Shown here: in pieces, positions 25,160 through 37,423 of the stretch
Position numbering within the stretch: position 1 is the stretch's first letter
Layout of the letters: each line of letters begins with the position of its first letter
Assembly (NCBI GenBank): GCA_037976565.1
Contig: CP137680.1
Location: 28,758,348-28,822,347 of the forward strand
Source of the DNA: Mesocentrotus franciscanus
Lineage: Eukaryota; Echinodermata; Echinoidea; Camarodonta; Strongylocentrotidae
Length of the DNA stretch: 64,000 nt
Direction: 5' to 3'
Position numbers and translations under genes: made by a program
Notes under the pieces: generated by a model
The model's input: only the letters and a program-made list of their open reading frames with translations
What the model was told of the DNA's origin: nothing
The model's database searches: none

Positions 25160-25506
25160 AGACGTGAAGAAAAAATGGTCTAGGAACGTGAGACGTAGCT
25201 AAAACACACACGACAGCCCAACACACAAGCAAGGTAAAACACTTTGAAATTGCATAATTATTTCTAAGTTTATTCCGAAGTATTTCTCGTACTAAGTTTT
25301 GCTATGTTCATGATGCTTGACTATATGATTGAGTGATATTAAGTTTTTATGCCATGTATATCTATCTGTTCATACAATGTATTTGTTTCTGTATGTGTTT
25401 GCACTTCAGAACCTGAAGAAGGCCTCACAAGCCGAAAGCTCGTAATAAAATTGTAAAGTACAGCTACGTCTCACGTTCCTAGACCATTTTTTCTTCACGT
25501 CTATAT
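25160..25506 (+). mobile_element. Penelope-like retroelement remnant with perfect 42-bp inverted repeats
   Basis: The left arm (about 25160-25201) is the exact reverse complement of the right arm (about 25465-25506); both carry the TAGACGTGAAG / CTTCACGTCTA end. Before the right arm, at about 25412-25432, lies CCTGAAGAAGGCCTCACAAG followed by CCGAAAGC. This contains a CTGAAGA box, a GGC/GCC stem and a GAAA box, the arrangement of a hammerhead ribozyme core. Family knowledge: Penelope-like elements carry hammerhead motifs in their terminal repeats and often end in inverted or partial copies. A full hammerhead is not proven: helix I pairing is not evident and helix III would be GCU/AGC with a long loop. 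No reverse-transcriptase coding is seen. Confidence 0.5.
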
Positions 25507-25649
25507 ATATATGTATATATATATATAAATAAGTGATTTGCTTATAGCACTTCCACAGAAGCACAAATTTCACGAAAGCATACAGAGTGAGTAGAGAGGG
25601 AAGAGAGCAAGAGAACAAATATCGATGGAGGGAGTGAATGAAAAAGAGT

Positions 25650-25698
25650 GGGTGAGAGAGAGAGAGAGAGAGAGACAGAGGGAAAGTGAGAGAGACAT

Positions 25699-25734
<36 letters not shown>
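25650..25734. repeat. (GA)n microsatellite
   Basis: GAGA runs with a few CAGAGG and CATAGA interruptions. Confidence 0.9.
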
Positions 25735-25739
<5 letters not shown>

Positions 25740-25944
25740 TTGGCGTTCGTACTGCCTCAATCAATTCATTTCCTCTTTCCATCCTTCCCCTACCTTGTTC
25801 GAATTATCCTCGTCCAATGTTCCTTTTTCAGTGACATATCACATAGGAAATGAACGTAGAATGCGCGTTAGGGGATAATGTTTGTAGGCGTTACAGACAG
25901 CGAAAGTGGTAGACCGGAGTGTTATGGAGTCTATATTGGGGTAT

Positions 25945-26144
25945 CAGTCGCGGATACCACCCCTTCCATTTTAAAACCCAACATGGCTTGCCTCAAAAAA
26001 GGCATCCCCTGCTCTAATTCCCCTTCCAAATATTAGACGTAAAATGGCCTTGAAAAAAGGTGATTACTTTCTTTGCTTGTCAGAAATTTTCGGAAATGTG
26101 TCCTTCCTCCTCCCCCTTTGAAGAAAATGCTGAATCCGCCCCTG
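25945..26144. mobile_element. MITE-like element with GCGGAT ends
   Basis: The right end reads CAGGGGCGGATTCAGC on the minus strand, a widespread animal non-autonomous transposon end. The left end CAGTCGCGGATACC agrees at 9 of the first 12 positions. About 200 bp, no ORF, no clear target duplication. Confidence 0.5.
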
Positions 26145-27136
26145 ATTGGCACCTTATTTCTTCTATATATCCTCTATCTCTCTAATATCTCTACACTGTA
26201 TCTTTTATTGAGATACGAAACGCATGCGTTTAGATCTATTTATATAGTGTAAGGAATGACAAATTGTTTAACATTTTAAGTTGTTGAAAGGGCTGAAAAT
26301 AATTCAACTATAATGTAAGGAATAGGATAGAGAATATAACAAAATTATTCAAAGCCACGATTTTGGTCGCCAAAAAGTCGGTAGTGATTTTTCTTTGCTT
26401 TACAAAATCTCATACAACACGCGTCAATAATGTACACATGTCATCCCATTGATACAATTACATGTACAGTGCATCTGAAATTAAGTCTGTCACACGATAT
26501 TAGATGATTAATGTTTTGATGTATGATTGTGTTTCTAATATTGTTGTTAAAGTTATATTACGATTCAAACTCAGAATCGACTAACGTTTACAGACAGCAT
26601 AATACCTAGAAAACAATGTCAAGTTCATTAAAAAAAAATAATAAGTGCCATATTTAATTATTATCTTCCGTTCTTTGCTCATCGGATAAAGAAAAAAAAT
26701 AATGACGACAACAAGCAAAATCGGACAAAACAATCAAAAAAACAAATTAAACATAACAAAAAAAGGACAATTGGTTTTATAACACCCTAGTTAATATTTT
26801 GATAGAAGTGTTTTTTAGCCCCCTTTTCAACCCTTTGTGCGTTAAGTGTGCAAATTGCACATTTGTACTATTAAACTGAACAATCGTAATAATTAGTTTT
26901 CTCATTCCCCTTTGTACTGGAGAAACTAAAAAAATAGCTACTGTTCTTAAGTAACATCTATAAAATAATTACCAGTATCAATACTGCAATGAGGAAAGCA
27001 GAATTTAAAGTAAATGTCAAAGGAACAATTGTCATTATTATCCCTTCAGAATTAATTCAACACATAAAGAGTTAAGAGCAAACAATAATATTATTGTAAA
27101 TTTTAATTGGTAAAACTCTGTGGATAAATAATAAAA

Positions 27137-27404
27137 GTGAAGTTGTGTTCATGCGATTACATTGTGAAAACAAACTGGAAGTGATTGGAAGAGGTCAATT
27201 ATGTGGCACATGACTACTAGTGTATACTGTGATGTTTTGGAATCATCAAAATGAAGAGAAACTGACTCCATTTTCCCGAAAATTTTCAGAGGATAATTAT
27301 TTCTACCGTGATATTGGTCCAAAGTGACATAAAAAGAATAGGAACGCTCACTATTTAACTTTCATCTTGACCAGAACTTGTCCTTGTCTTTAAAAGCCTA
27401 TCAT
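27137..27404. repeat. Dispersed repeat family, copy 3, arranged as an inverted pair
   Basis: 27137-27257 read on the minus strand gives CATTTTGATGATTCCAAAAC, CAGTATACAC and TTTTCACAATGTAATCGCATG, the block order of copy 1. At 27361-27404 a plus-strand piece reads TTCATCTTGACCAGAACTTG then CTTTAAAAGCC, matching the tail of the family in the opposite orientation. The two halves therefore face each other. Confidence 0.6.
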
Positions 27405-30400
27405 GACTGCATAATTTATACTGCCATTTTAACTTGGATGTATACGTTGATTGGCTTCCATAATAATCAACTCTTTCAAGGTCAGATTATTTCAGTGTTT
27501 GAATACAGCCATCAAGTTCATCGAATTAGACAAAGTAACAACCGTAATCGCGATTAATTCCATTTCTTTTACTCAGTAATGGGATTTAACCTTTAAAAGA
27601 GCGGGAAATGTGTGCCATGGTATATGAGCGTTCAATTTGGATTAGAATTCCGTGATTTTATATCGACACATCGTGATTAAGCCAGGCCGGATCTAACTTA
27701 TCAGCGGGGCCGGGAGCTAGAGAGGGTGGTTGGTTGGTTAGAACCTTCCTATTGAAACATCCAACATGTTTAGCTGCTGGTATTGCCCGGGGCTTTGTTG
27801 TTACATTTAACTCTATATCAATAAAGTTACAATATTAAATTGTTATAAGCTACTGACATCATTAAATTTGATTGGCTAAGAGCAAATTTGTTGTAGAATT
27901 GTAGTATTTATTTATTGATAACAAGTCTTATGAATAATAGCCAATGTGTAGAAAATGGGTACCTAGCAGAAAGAAATTTATCCTATGCTTAAAGCGGTCA
28001 GCGTAACAGCAGCAGAGTTAAAGTCAGGTGGATCGCCATGAAGGCAAGGAGCAGCACCGAGCGAGGGAGAGGGGCAATTCCTATGGAGAAGCCAAAGTCA
28101 TCATTATTAGTACCCCGTTTCATTAACTTCATTCCAAATGATCTATTTGTCGCAATTACGAGACACCGATGAAATGGCTGGTTGGTATGCTCCTTCTTTG
28201 TAATGTCAGGTCGGTTATTTCCCCGTTTAGGAAATGTCATAAGTAAAGTGGCGTGTGCTCAATGATGACTGCGAGTGGAATGAGATACGATTAGCCGTCA
28301 GAGAATATCGAGAAATTATCATAATGGCGAAATTAAATAATTACTCTGCATGCATTCGGGATGGCTAGAGGAATATAATGGGTGTTCAGATATTGGCGGT
28401 ATGAGTCGGGGGAGAGCTATTATGCGCGAGGTAGCTCGTAAAGAGGGTAACATTAGATGGCTGGGGTATCTCGAGAGAGAAGAGGGGATGCGAGACCGGA
28501 GGGGTAGGAATAAAAAGAGGAAGTCATGTTAAACACGCAAAACACGAGAGTAAACATTTCCGGAAAATTGCCAAATGTAGAATTCAACATGCAAACACGT
28601 CGCACATTGAAATGTGCGGAAATTACAATAATCTCTCACTATGCAGAATATGATTTAATTAGTTTAACTGATATCTACAAGGTTGGCTAGTGCCTCTAGT
28701 AAGACATTAATCCTTATTAAAATGTCCTTTAGACAAGACCTAGTGGGTCAACTGGTTGCTTATTTACACATATACTTGCTTGTTTATAGAAGGAAATCAG
28801 GTAGATTAAGCCACAAATTGCCATTAAAAAGGGTAGAGAGAAAGAGAGACAGACAGACAGAGAGACGGACAAACAGAGAGACATGCAGACAGACGGAGAA
28901 GAATGGAATTGGAGAGATGTAAAGAGAGAGCGGGATGGGTAGAGGGAAGGAAATTAATGACATGAATGAGAACGAAGAGAAAAAACGAAGAAGAAGAAAT
29001 ACAAAAGCAGAAGAAACGAAATGAGGAAGAACAAGAGTTAAAACAAAGAATTAACATGCATTACTATTCAAGTATAAAGTTATAGGTGAGAAAAAGTGAA
29101 ACGGAAGCAACTGCAGATCTATAGACACCTTGCACAGGTGCATAAGGAAAATCGAACAAACCTCAACATGATCTCTTAGCATCCTGTGGGGAACAGATCA
29201 GAACCCACAGAGTAAACATGCCTTTATGTGATTACCAAATAAAAATAGATTTAAAACGCAAAACCGAAGCACGAACATTAGATAAGATGTAAAGCAAGAA
29301 AACAAATAGTTGTAGATCTCGAAAAGGTAAGACAAACTCCAGGACGCCCCAAGAATCAAAGAAATTATGTTTTCACATGGAAGCTAATACAACAGTGAAA
29401 ACGAATTCATTTTCTTTCAGTGCTTGATGTATGTGGCATTCACAGAACATAATTATTGTGAATAGGAAATCGTTTTGTTAAGGTTCAAGTAAGGTTTTAA
29501 TGATAAAGATAAAAAGAAACAGTCAAGTTGATTATTAAATCTTGTAAGGTTCATTTTGCGAGGCTTGTGATGAAGGATATTGATGACAATAAGGTAAAGA
29601 AGAAAATATATTTAAACATGAATATTTTGCATACATCATAGACTTTGTTGACAAAGATGAAGATATCTGTAGTTTGCAGGAGAGCATATCAATATTGTGG
29701 TCACTCTTCTTCCTGTTGCTTATAGTAGCATATGTGATGAAAGAACTCTGACAAACACAACCTTACAGAGCTATAAATTGATCCACAATTTCGAATGAGG
29801 GCAGACTAACAGTCAATGCAGAAGCAATATAAAATGCATCAAAACTTAAAACGTAAACAAACATTTGGATACACGTTCATTAAATTCAGTAAATAGAATT
29901 AATGCTCTCCTCATTCCTTCGCTTGAATACAAAAAGAGGTTCTTGTAAATCGTCCGATGTAAATCTTTCGATGTAATAAAGCTCCCCTCTTCATTTCTCT
30001 TTAAGATTTATGCCACCCGATTAACTAGCTATAGCTGGGCCTCATTAATTGCAATGAATGATTAATGTTCCGCCAGAAACTATTTTTAATTCGGGGAAGA
30101 TCAGAGCTTAATCCACCAGGGTACCAAGTTTGATTTATTACCCGAGGTTCTCTAGCTTCTAAATCAGGCGTCTGAATCTTCAGCCATAAACATGAGCAAA
30201 TCTTTATTATCCATAGGCATGTATCGACATGGACCTGCATAGGCTTAATATAACGAGTGAAATCATGAGTTGATTGCAGTTACAGGATAGGTGCACTGGT
30301 TACAGATACAAGTTTTCCGCGGGTTCGGAAGTTTAATGGTGATCCCTTTGATTCCTACAAATGTAAACATTTCATTTCATTTGCCAGTTTGCTATCAGCA

Positions 30401-31981
30401 CCATGAACAAAATGTATGCTAGCCTATAGTCTATAGAAAACTCAAAGAAAGACAAACAAAACAAACCAAATCATTTAGATTTCAGCTAGGGAATATTAAA
30501 ACAAGGTTTTAGTGGATAGCATTTGCCTGACAAGTCAAACCTGAAAAGTGTATTTCGATCTTAAGCTTTATCATATAGTGCTAAAATCCTGTCTTCGTCC
30601 TAAATGACAGACTCCGTTCATAACCAAATCAGTTGCAATATGATTGGAGAGGGGAATTCCTGGTGATCTGCACGCTTAATACTTCTGTTTGGGATCGGTT
30701 GTAAAGATATTATCGGAGACTACAGGAATATCTTTTAAAATGAATAGAAACATGTTGCATTCGTTCTTTATTACGTATCTTCAACATGTTTAATCGCCCC
30801 CGTTCCTTCATTTGATCAGTTGATGTACAGATCCTAACGAGAATCTATAAGGTCTACTTCGACAGGCAAGCCTCTTTGCTTGAATTCGCGCTAAAGATGT
30901 GCATGATTGTCGTCATGCCCAGATTGCTGTTACTGTTCAAACCATTTAGCAACTGAGCAATTCACCTCAGCAAATACAAACAGCTTGGCGCCCCCTCTGA
31001 TCTTCCCGTTCCAATAGGTCCCTCAATCCCGTACCCCTGCTCGCTAGGGAACGCACCAGAAAGGGCAGGATTTGGTAAGGTGCTCATCTGGGACTGACAT
31101 CATAATGACAGCGGGGCCATCAACCTGGTAATCGTGTACATGCTGGAGCACGTGTAGGTTGTATTGTATACTCTAGACAGGGATTTCAGCAGAGACAATG
31201 CGGTCGTGACACTCTCCCCACCTTCTCCCCTCTCTTCGTCATGAAAAATATATGCAGGGTCGTGTCTCGCAGCCGCTCTGTAGGGAGCGACATCGATTAT
31301 TCAGCGGCTGTCGAAGCGATTAAGCATCTTTCCGGCCCAATCCCATGGCCCACATAGCGGCAGAAAATTTACATGATATAGTAGTAAGAACGCCTTGGCA
31401 ATACTTCTGTTTACAGGGTGACGTATTGTCTTTGGCAGGGTATATCGCCAATGCAATACATATACACAGCTTCTTGATATATGTATAACCCACGGCCCTT
31501 TGCAATATTTGAAATACGGTGATTAGACAATACACTTTTTTCATTGTCAGAGCGAGATGCAAACCTTCAACCTATCTCGTGCAGTATTAGAGTGCAGCTA
31601 ATAAACATTAAAGCCTAATTGCTACAGGGTTGCACGAATGTGATTACGTATCCCATTTCCGTGAATTGGCGCATCCTTCGCCTCGTGATAAGCCACTCAT
31701 GCACTATATGCTTACAGAATCACAAGTTCAAAGGAACACAGTGTCGGATTGAGAGCTTTTACATTCACAACCACTCAAAGGTTAAAGCGAAGGTTGATTT
31801 CCAGTAAAGGTGACAAGTTGTGAGCTTTCTCATTCTTTTCATGTTAGCTTCAAAGAATATCATGGTCCTGAGATATCGTACTGCTCCTCAAATGCCTTCA
31901 TGTGCCAATTATGACGAGAACTTGGTGAAGCGTTTGGATCAGACATTCATTCCTCATGAAGGTATGGTACTATGTACCCAT

Positions 31982-32166
31982 TTCTGTGTGCATGAACTTA
32001 ATTTCAGCGAGAATGAGTCAATGTCTTTATCATTTTGATTTTCCTAGAACCCTCAGTACACACCAATTCTTAAGTACCACGTTATCAACTTTTCCCAGTT
32101 GTTAAAGTCGGTTTCCTTCACAGTGTAATTCCGCCACCTTAACTTCATCTTTAAGCCGCAGAATCC
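31982..32166 (+). repeat. Dispersed repeat family, copy 4
   Basis: Blocks TTCTGTGTGCATG, TTATCATTTTGATT, CCTAGAACCCTCAGTACACA, TTCCTTCACAGTGTAATTCC and CATCTTTAAGCC follow the order of copy 1 with clear divergence. The upstream block TTCTGTGT also precedes copy 1 (1681), so the full family unit is at least about 190 bp. Confidence 0.65.
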
Positions 32167-32857
32167 TCGACAAATGTAGCTGACTGGCGGTGGTTTGCTG
32201 TGGCCTCGAGGCTTTTACAATAAAATCTACTCAGTGATAAAGTGCTTTAGTCGGTTCATTCAAGAGCTATAGATGCAAGTGAAGCATAAACATGATAAAG
32301 GACAAAAGTGGAAGTGGGAAGAGTGTTTATATCCGAATCACAACACAAGTTGTCGTTTGTGTATCTTTAGAAGATATGAAGTCACTACACGTCCTTGCCG
32401 TGTTCTATTCCACAGATCTTCCGCATAATCAAACAAATGTTTAAATTAATTAAATCTTCCAAATGACTCGGGGATACATAAACAATAGAGAAATAAGTAA
32501 ATAAGAGAGGGAATAGTCTCCATCATTGTACAAGAACGGGATCGTTTAATAAGTTTAATGTGCAAAATCTGAGTTAGGCATTTTAGTTACTTCGATTCCC
32601 AGCCAGTTTTTTGTAATTTATTTACATTTCTCTGGTTAAACCAAAGACTATTCCCATAATATGGAATTCAGAAATTACGTACCTCACGTCATTTTCTTTC
32701 TAAATATGAATCTATAACAAGAACTTCAAGGCTATATATTCACGATTCGTAAAACTTTACCACGCTAATTAAGCCTAGCTGTCAAATTACTATGTACTAT
32801 AGCCTATGTAATTAGCTGACAACTAGCTTCGTAAGGGTTTATGAATATTGACCCAGA

Positions 32858-33343
32858 TTACCTTGCTGTTGACTCGAGGAGAAAGTACCAAGGGGTAAAA
32901 ACTAAAAAGCGAAATCGCGCGATACCGCATACTGAACAGGACTGGTGTTGACTGACGGGCTCACGAACATAGCGAGGTTCGTTTTCCTCATCTACGGTGA
33001 CATTGGGATAACAGTTTTGTTTGTCGCAACCGGAAACAACCGCACGGCCTTCCCACAGAGAAAACAATTCAGCATTATCAGAATGTACTTTAGACATGTT
33101 AGAAGGGACCATAAGAAGAAACGCTACCGGCTTTGGTGATTCCAGACGCACACTCCTAATGACACATTCCCTATCGACTGCCTTTGATTTATTAGACGTA
33201 CGGGTGGGAGTAACAAGTCCCTGATCAGTCTTACCATTGCAACAGACATGAATCACCCTGGACGAAGTCCCCAAAGACATCATTCTAGTATATGAATAAG
33301 AGGGATTCTCAATGGTTTCCTGTTGTTGTAGTACATGGTTCAC
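32858..33343 (-). other. Unassigned 161-codon open frame inside intron 1
   Basis: This is the longest open frame in the window that is not low complexity. Its composition is fairly ordinary, with scattered cysteines (C-x-V-C-G near the end). No ATG sits at the upstream edge of the frame, no family is recognised, and no convincing splice pair frames it. It lies on the same strand as the host gene. It may be chance, an old element fragment or an unannotated exon. I do not call it a gene. Confidence 0.2.
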
Positions 33344-34372
33344 AATGAGCCATATGTGTGATTTTGAAAAGGCAATAACTTGAACTCTATTGAGGATAGG
33401 TTCATGCGTAACATTCTGGTAAATTCAATTCAACATGTTATTGAACTAAATTCATAGGTTACATAATATATAAAATCATCTGAGATTTGTGCATCTCCTT
33501 TCGAAAAAACAACTTAAGGCAACTTCATTAGCTTTGTCCATCACCTTGCAAACATTACAATGGCTTACAACGTAATCCGAACATGATTTCTATGGGATAT
33601 AAAATAGGGTACTGGAATTACCCGGGAGTTGAGTTTTTCGAAAATAGTTGCCATCGTGTTCTATGTAAATGATTACACATTTGTTTATCAAATAATGTGT
33701 AGGGTCTAAAACTGATTACATCAGATACACAACAATATCCATCCATAGTCCCATATTATGTTCACTTTTGTCAGTACAGAGCTTCAAAATTCCCCCTCCC
33801 CCCCAAAAAAAAATCAATCATAATATCCTTAAAGGGAAAGAATAATGACCAACTTGCGTTTGAATAATGAAGGAGATGTCAATATACAACGCAGCTGATC
33901 TAGGTGTTGACCAATCATGGCAACTCCCAGACCTCTCGTTCTATTAGGCAATATACTATTGGTCATCTTAATAAAATATTAAGTTGGATGCGTGTTTTAT
34001 TTGCAAATAGATCATCGTCAAACAAGCAGGTGAAGTGCAAATGAATACACAAAGGATCCAGTCTATTTTTTAAAATGAATAATAGACTAATTGTTCTGGT
34101 TAATTCCACGAACACCGTCAACAACAACAGCAACAACATGAGTGACCGTGTTCTATATCGCTTCAAACAGCGAAGGTATGACTCTTCCGGGTTTGTAGGT
34201 GATCCTTCTGGTACTCACGTTATCTATTGCCTCATTTTGTACTTTAAGAATCTGTTTGAAGCATCAGGCAAATAAACGTAAACGACGATGACTCACAAAA
34301 GAGGGGTACCGTTACAGCTCAAAGTGCTAGAGGTCTACGAGTTTATCCAAGCCATAACTACAGCAAAATACC

Positions 34373-34556
34373 CCCTCCCTCTCTCCCTCTCTCTCTCTCT
34401 CTCTCTTCCTCTCTCTCTCCCCTCTCTCTGTCTATGTCTCTCAATCTTTCTCTCTCTTACTCCCCCTCTCTCTGTCTCTCTCTCTCTCCCTCTCACTTTC
34501 TCTCTCTCCTTCTCTCTCTTGCTCTCTCTTTTTCTTCACCCCCTCTCTGTGTGTCT
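34373..34556. repeat. CT-rich microsatellite tract
   Basis: CTCT runs with short interruptions over about 180 bp; 290 bp further on (34842-34923) is a GA tract of opposite handedness. Confidence 0.9.
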
Positions 34557-34841
34557 CCTTCTAACTCTGAGGAGGATGTCTCTATGAAGAAGTAAAAAGT
34601 AATTTCATGACAAATTTATGTAAAAACATCGTGAAATTCGAAGCTGTGAGGAAAAAATTGTATTGTTCACCAAATTATGATCTCTTTAATATTTTATTTG
34701 AACTAAATTTCATACAGTTATAATTTGGTTCCCTCTTGTTTTAATATACGAACATACTATCGCCTTAAGTGTTCGCCACTTGTAAATATGCGTTGATTGA
34801 CGATTGATGTAAAGTACACTGAACCTCACACAGGTAATCGA

Positions 34842-34923
34842 GAGAAAGAGAGAGAGAGAGAGAGAGACAGACAGAGATAGACAGAGAGAGAGACAGAGAG
34901 AGTTAGAGAAGGAGACAGAGAGA
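34842..34923. repeat. (GA)n/(GACA) microsatellite
   Basis: GAGA runs with AGACAGACAG interruptions, followed by a short CAC/CAT triplet patch near 34928-34950. Confidence 0.85.
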
Positions 34924-36151
34924 AAATCATCACCACCATCATCATCATCAAGTGAAGACTTGTAAACATGTTTTGAAGGATTGCCGATGTTCGACCTATG
35001 TTTAATCAGGTAGGTATTTCTTCTGTATCAATAATCAGCACATTAATTGACCTGAGTAATGACTCTTGACATCACATGTGATATTGACGTTACGAGGGGA
35101 CGTGGCTGTCCCAACAAATTAGCTGAAGATGATTATGATCGTGATTATGATGGTATAAACATATGCATGGTGTAAAGTTGATTTTTCATTATTGACTCTT
35201 CAGAAACTTGGAAGAAACAGCTGCACGACGCTTTTTAAAACATATCGTTCACTTTCAAAAGGTAAAAATATACAAACACGTCAAGACCGTCAACTAAAAT
35301 GTGACGGACAATATTATTCACTTACTCCAAAAACATAGCCAACAACAAAAACAAGATAAATATGCGTAAAATACTTAAGGTCATCTGGTCATGGAATTCT
35401 TGATAATTTGGCCACACATATTCAAAGAGATTCCATCTTTTACTGTAAACACATACTTCACCCTTTACGTTCTTGATGCTTTATTAATGTTTCATTAACC
35501 TATTTCCATGGGTAATTTGATTCGATAGTACAGCATATTTCCTCAATGTGAAAAGGTGTGTAGGAGGCTTGGCACTCAAAGCTTTCCATCTACTTCCGTC
35601 TCTACGGTATCTATGGAGAAATGATAATAACCCTCGTGTTTTGCTGACACGGCACCTCTCCAAGAAACGTACCGCAGATAATCATCCATAATTACATCAT
35701 TCCCCCCAGTAATGTAGCTGTAGACGCTAGACGAGTACCAACAGACAAATGTATCGCGGGAAGGGAAGAGGGGAGAATGATTCGTCATTAGGAAATAACG
35801 TTATATGTAACAGGAGACAACAGGTGATAACAAGTTTGATTATGTTCGATTCGTTGTGCCGACTCATTAATGAAGTAGCCTCAACGAAAGATTGCAATGA
35901 CGAGGTAGTTTTCAACGGGGGAAAAACAATCTTGTATTTACAAGTTGAAAGCTGTAAAGAATAACCAATCATCATTACAGTAATATGAAGATTTATATTT
36001 TCAAGTTATTGTGAACAATCTACTTTTATCTTGTTAAAATGGCTAATTATTCTCTGAGAGTGAATACGTTTCATTTCTTAGTCGGTGTTTTCATAAAGAT
36101 GTGGAACTTGATGACAACTAAAGTTAAGGAAATTGAAGACAGTTAGAGTAT

Positions 36152-36806
36152 ATGTATTGTCGTGGACTTCACTACCACCTATCAGATATAGCTCTTATTA
36201 GACCTTTCGTAGATGCGAAAGCATATGAGCATGCTGTCCGAACTATTGTGTTGTCTCGTTTCGACTATGCCAATTCATTACTGTATGGGATCAAGTCATC
36301 ACAAATGCAACGTCTCCAGAAGGTTCAGAATCGAGCAGCAAAGCTGATCTACTTGGCCCGTAAGCACGATCATGTCACCCCGTTGCTAAAAGAACTACAT
36401 TGGCTACCAATCAAGCAACGCATTGTGCTCAAGATCCTGACGGTGGTCTACAAGTGCATCCAAAACAAAGATCCAGTCTATCTCTCTCATCGTACCCTTC
36501 CAATCTGCTCGTCCTGGCCTTCGCTCCTGTACTGACAGCACCCTGCTACAGGTTCCTCGAACATACACCAAAGCTGGTGACAATGCTTTCCAGGCATGTG
36601 CTCCTCGGCTCTGGAATGAGCTTCCACGTTTTATTCGTTCATCACCTCCTCTGGATGTCTTCCGAAAGTGTCTCAAAACTCTCATCTTTGTCCATGATCA
36701 ACAATAGATTCGTTTATAATTTTTTATGTAAAGCGCTGTGAAACAACAGTTAGTATTTAAGAGCGCTATATAAATGACTTTATTGTATTGTATTGTGTAT
36801 TGTTTC
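36152..36806 (+). pseudogene. 5'-truncated L2/CR1-type LINE: C-terminal reverse-transcriptase region and 3' tail
   Basis: The frame from 36152 reads the conserved C-terminal region of L2/CR1-clade non-LTR retrotransposons: SRFDYANSLLYGI, then QMQRLQKVQNRAAKLI, then HVTPLLKELHWLPIKQRI. Near 36480-36510 the frame shifts. A different frame then carries the usual continuation (LRSCTDSTL, PRLWNELP, FRKCLKTLIF) to a stop at 36705-36707. A short 3' UTR has AAGCGCTGTGAAAC and GAGCGCTATATAAATG, typical of L2 tails, ending in TATTG pentamer repeats (36779-36806). The polymerase core and endonuclease are missing, so the copy is dead on arrival and also frameshifted. Confidence 0.93.
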
Positions 36807-37161
36807 TTTTTAATCAATGTTTATAAAAGACTGCGTATTGTCATTATCGAAACAATACCTACAGATTGACAATAATGTAGAATAACAGCTAGGACTCTTT
36901 GCAATGACCGAAAATGTCCTGTAGTATTTCTTTGGATATGTAAAGTCCAAGATCACAATCTTATCTTTTTATCACATGGTGTATCTTATCATCGTTAGAT
37001 ATGGACGTAGGCGAACAAGGGTTGGCATGTAGGGAACACAGTGATAATGACACTGGCTTTTCATCCACACTTGGAATAACTCGAATTCCAAGACATCAAT
37101 TTAAGCTTGGTGAGTGATCCCTTATAGCTCGCCGGTAAGCTGATGTCTCTATTTCCTTTCA

Positions 37162-37423
37162 CAGTGGCGTAGCCTGGTAATAGGGAATGGTGTTTTAAGG
37201 GGGGAGGGAGCGCTGGTGTCAGTTGAGGGACTGTTGTTACTTGGTGATCAAAATGCGAGAGGGCATGTACATCGAATGAGGGAAGGATTTAGGGAGCAGG
37301 GGAGTTGCATCATCTTTTAAGGTTGCCTCCCGCCTTTTCTGTCTTAATAGGGTCGTCATTCGATGTGGGTGTGTGTGTGGGGGTGGACACATGTGCCCCC
37401 TCCGTACTCGGAGTTACACCAGG
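37162..37423. mobile_element. Non-autonomous element with GGCGTAGC / GTAACTC ends
   Basis: Begins CAGTGGCGTAGCCTGG and has a G-rich part just inside. The right end, reverse-complemented, reads CCTGGTGTAACTCCGAGTAC then GGAGGGGGCAC. Both ends lead inward to G-runs, as in a common class of marine invertebrate elements. The inverted repeat is imperfect, and no ORF or clear target duplication is seen. Confidence 0.5.

Larger units (their letters stand above)
25507..36151 (-). other. Intron 1, 25.5-36.15 kb
   Basis: Non-coding. Contains a GA tract (25650-25734), a MITE-like element (25945-26144), a dispersed-repeat inverted pair (27137-27404), purine-rich sequence (28830-29000), a GC-richer patch at 30930-31320, a further dispersed-repeat copy (31982-32166), and CT (34373-34556) and GA (34842-34923) tracts. 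An unassigned open frame lies at 32858-33343. Elsewhere nothing recognisable. Confidence 0.7.

Noticed and set aside
35576..35788. 70-codon minus-strand frame with protein-like composition
   Set aside because: No splice sites, no recognised motif and ordinary length for chance; not enough to call an exon.
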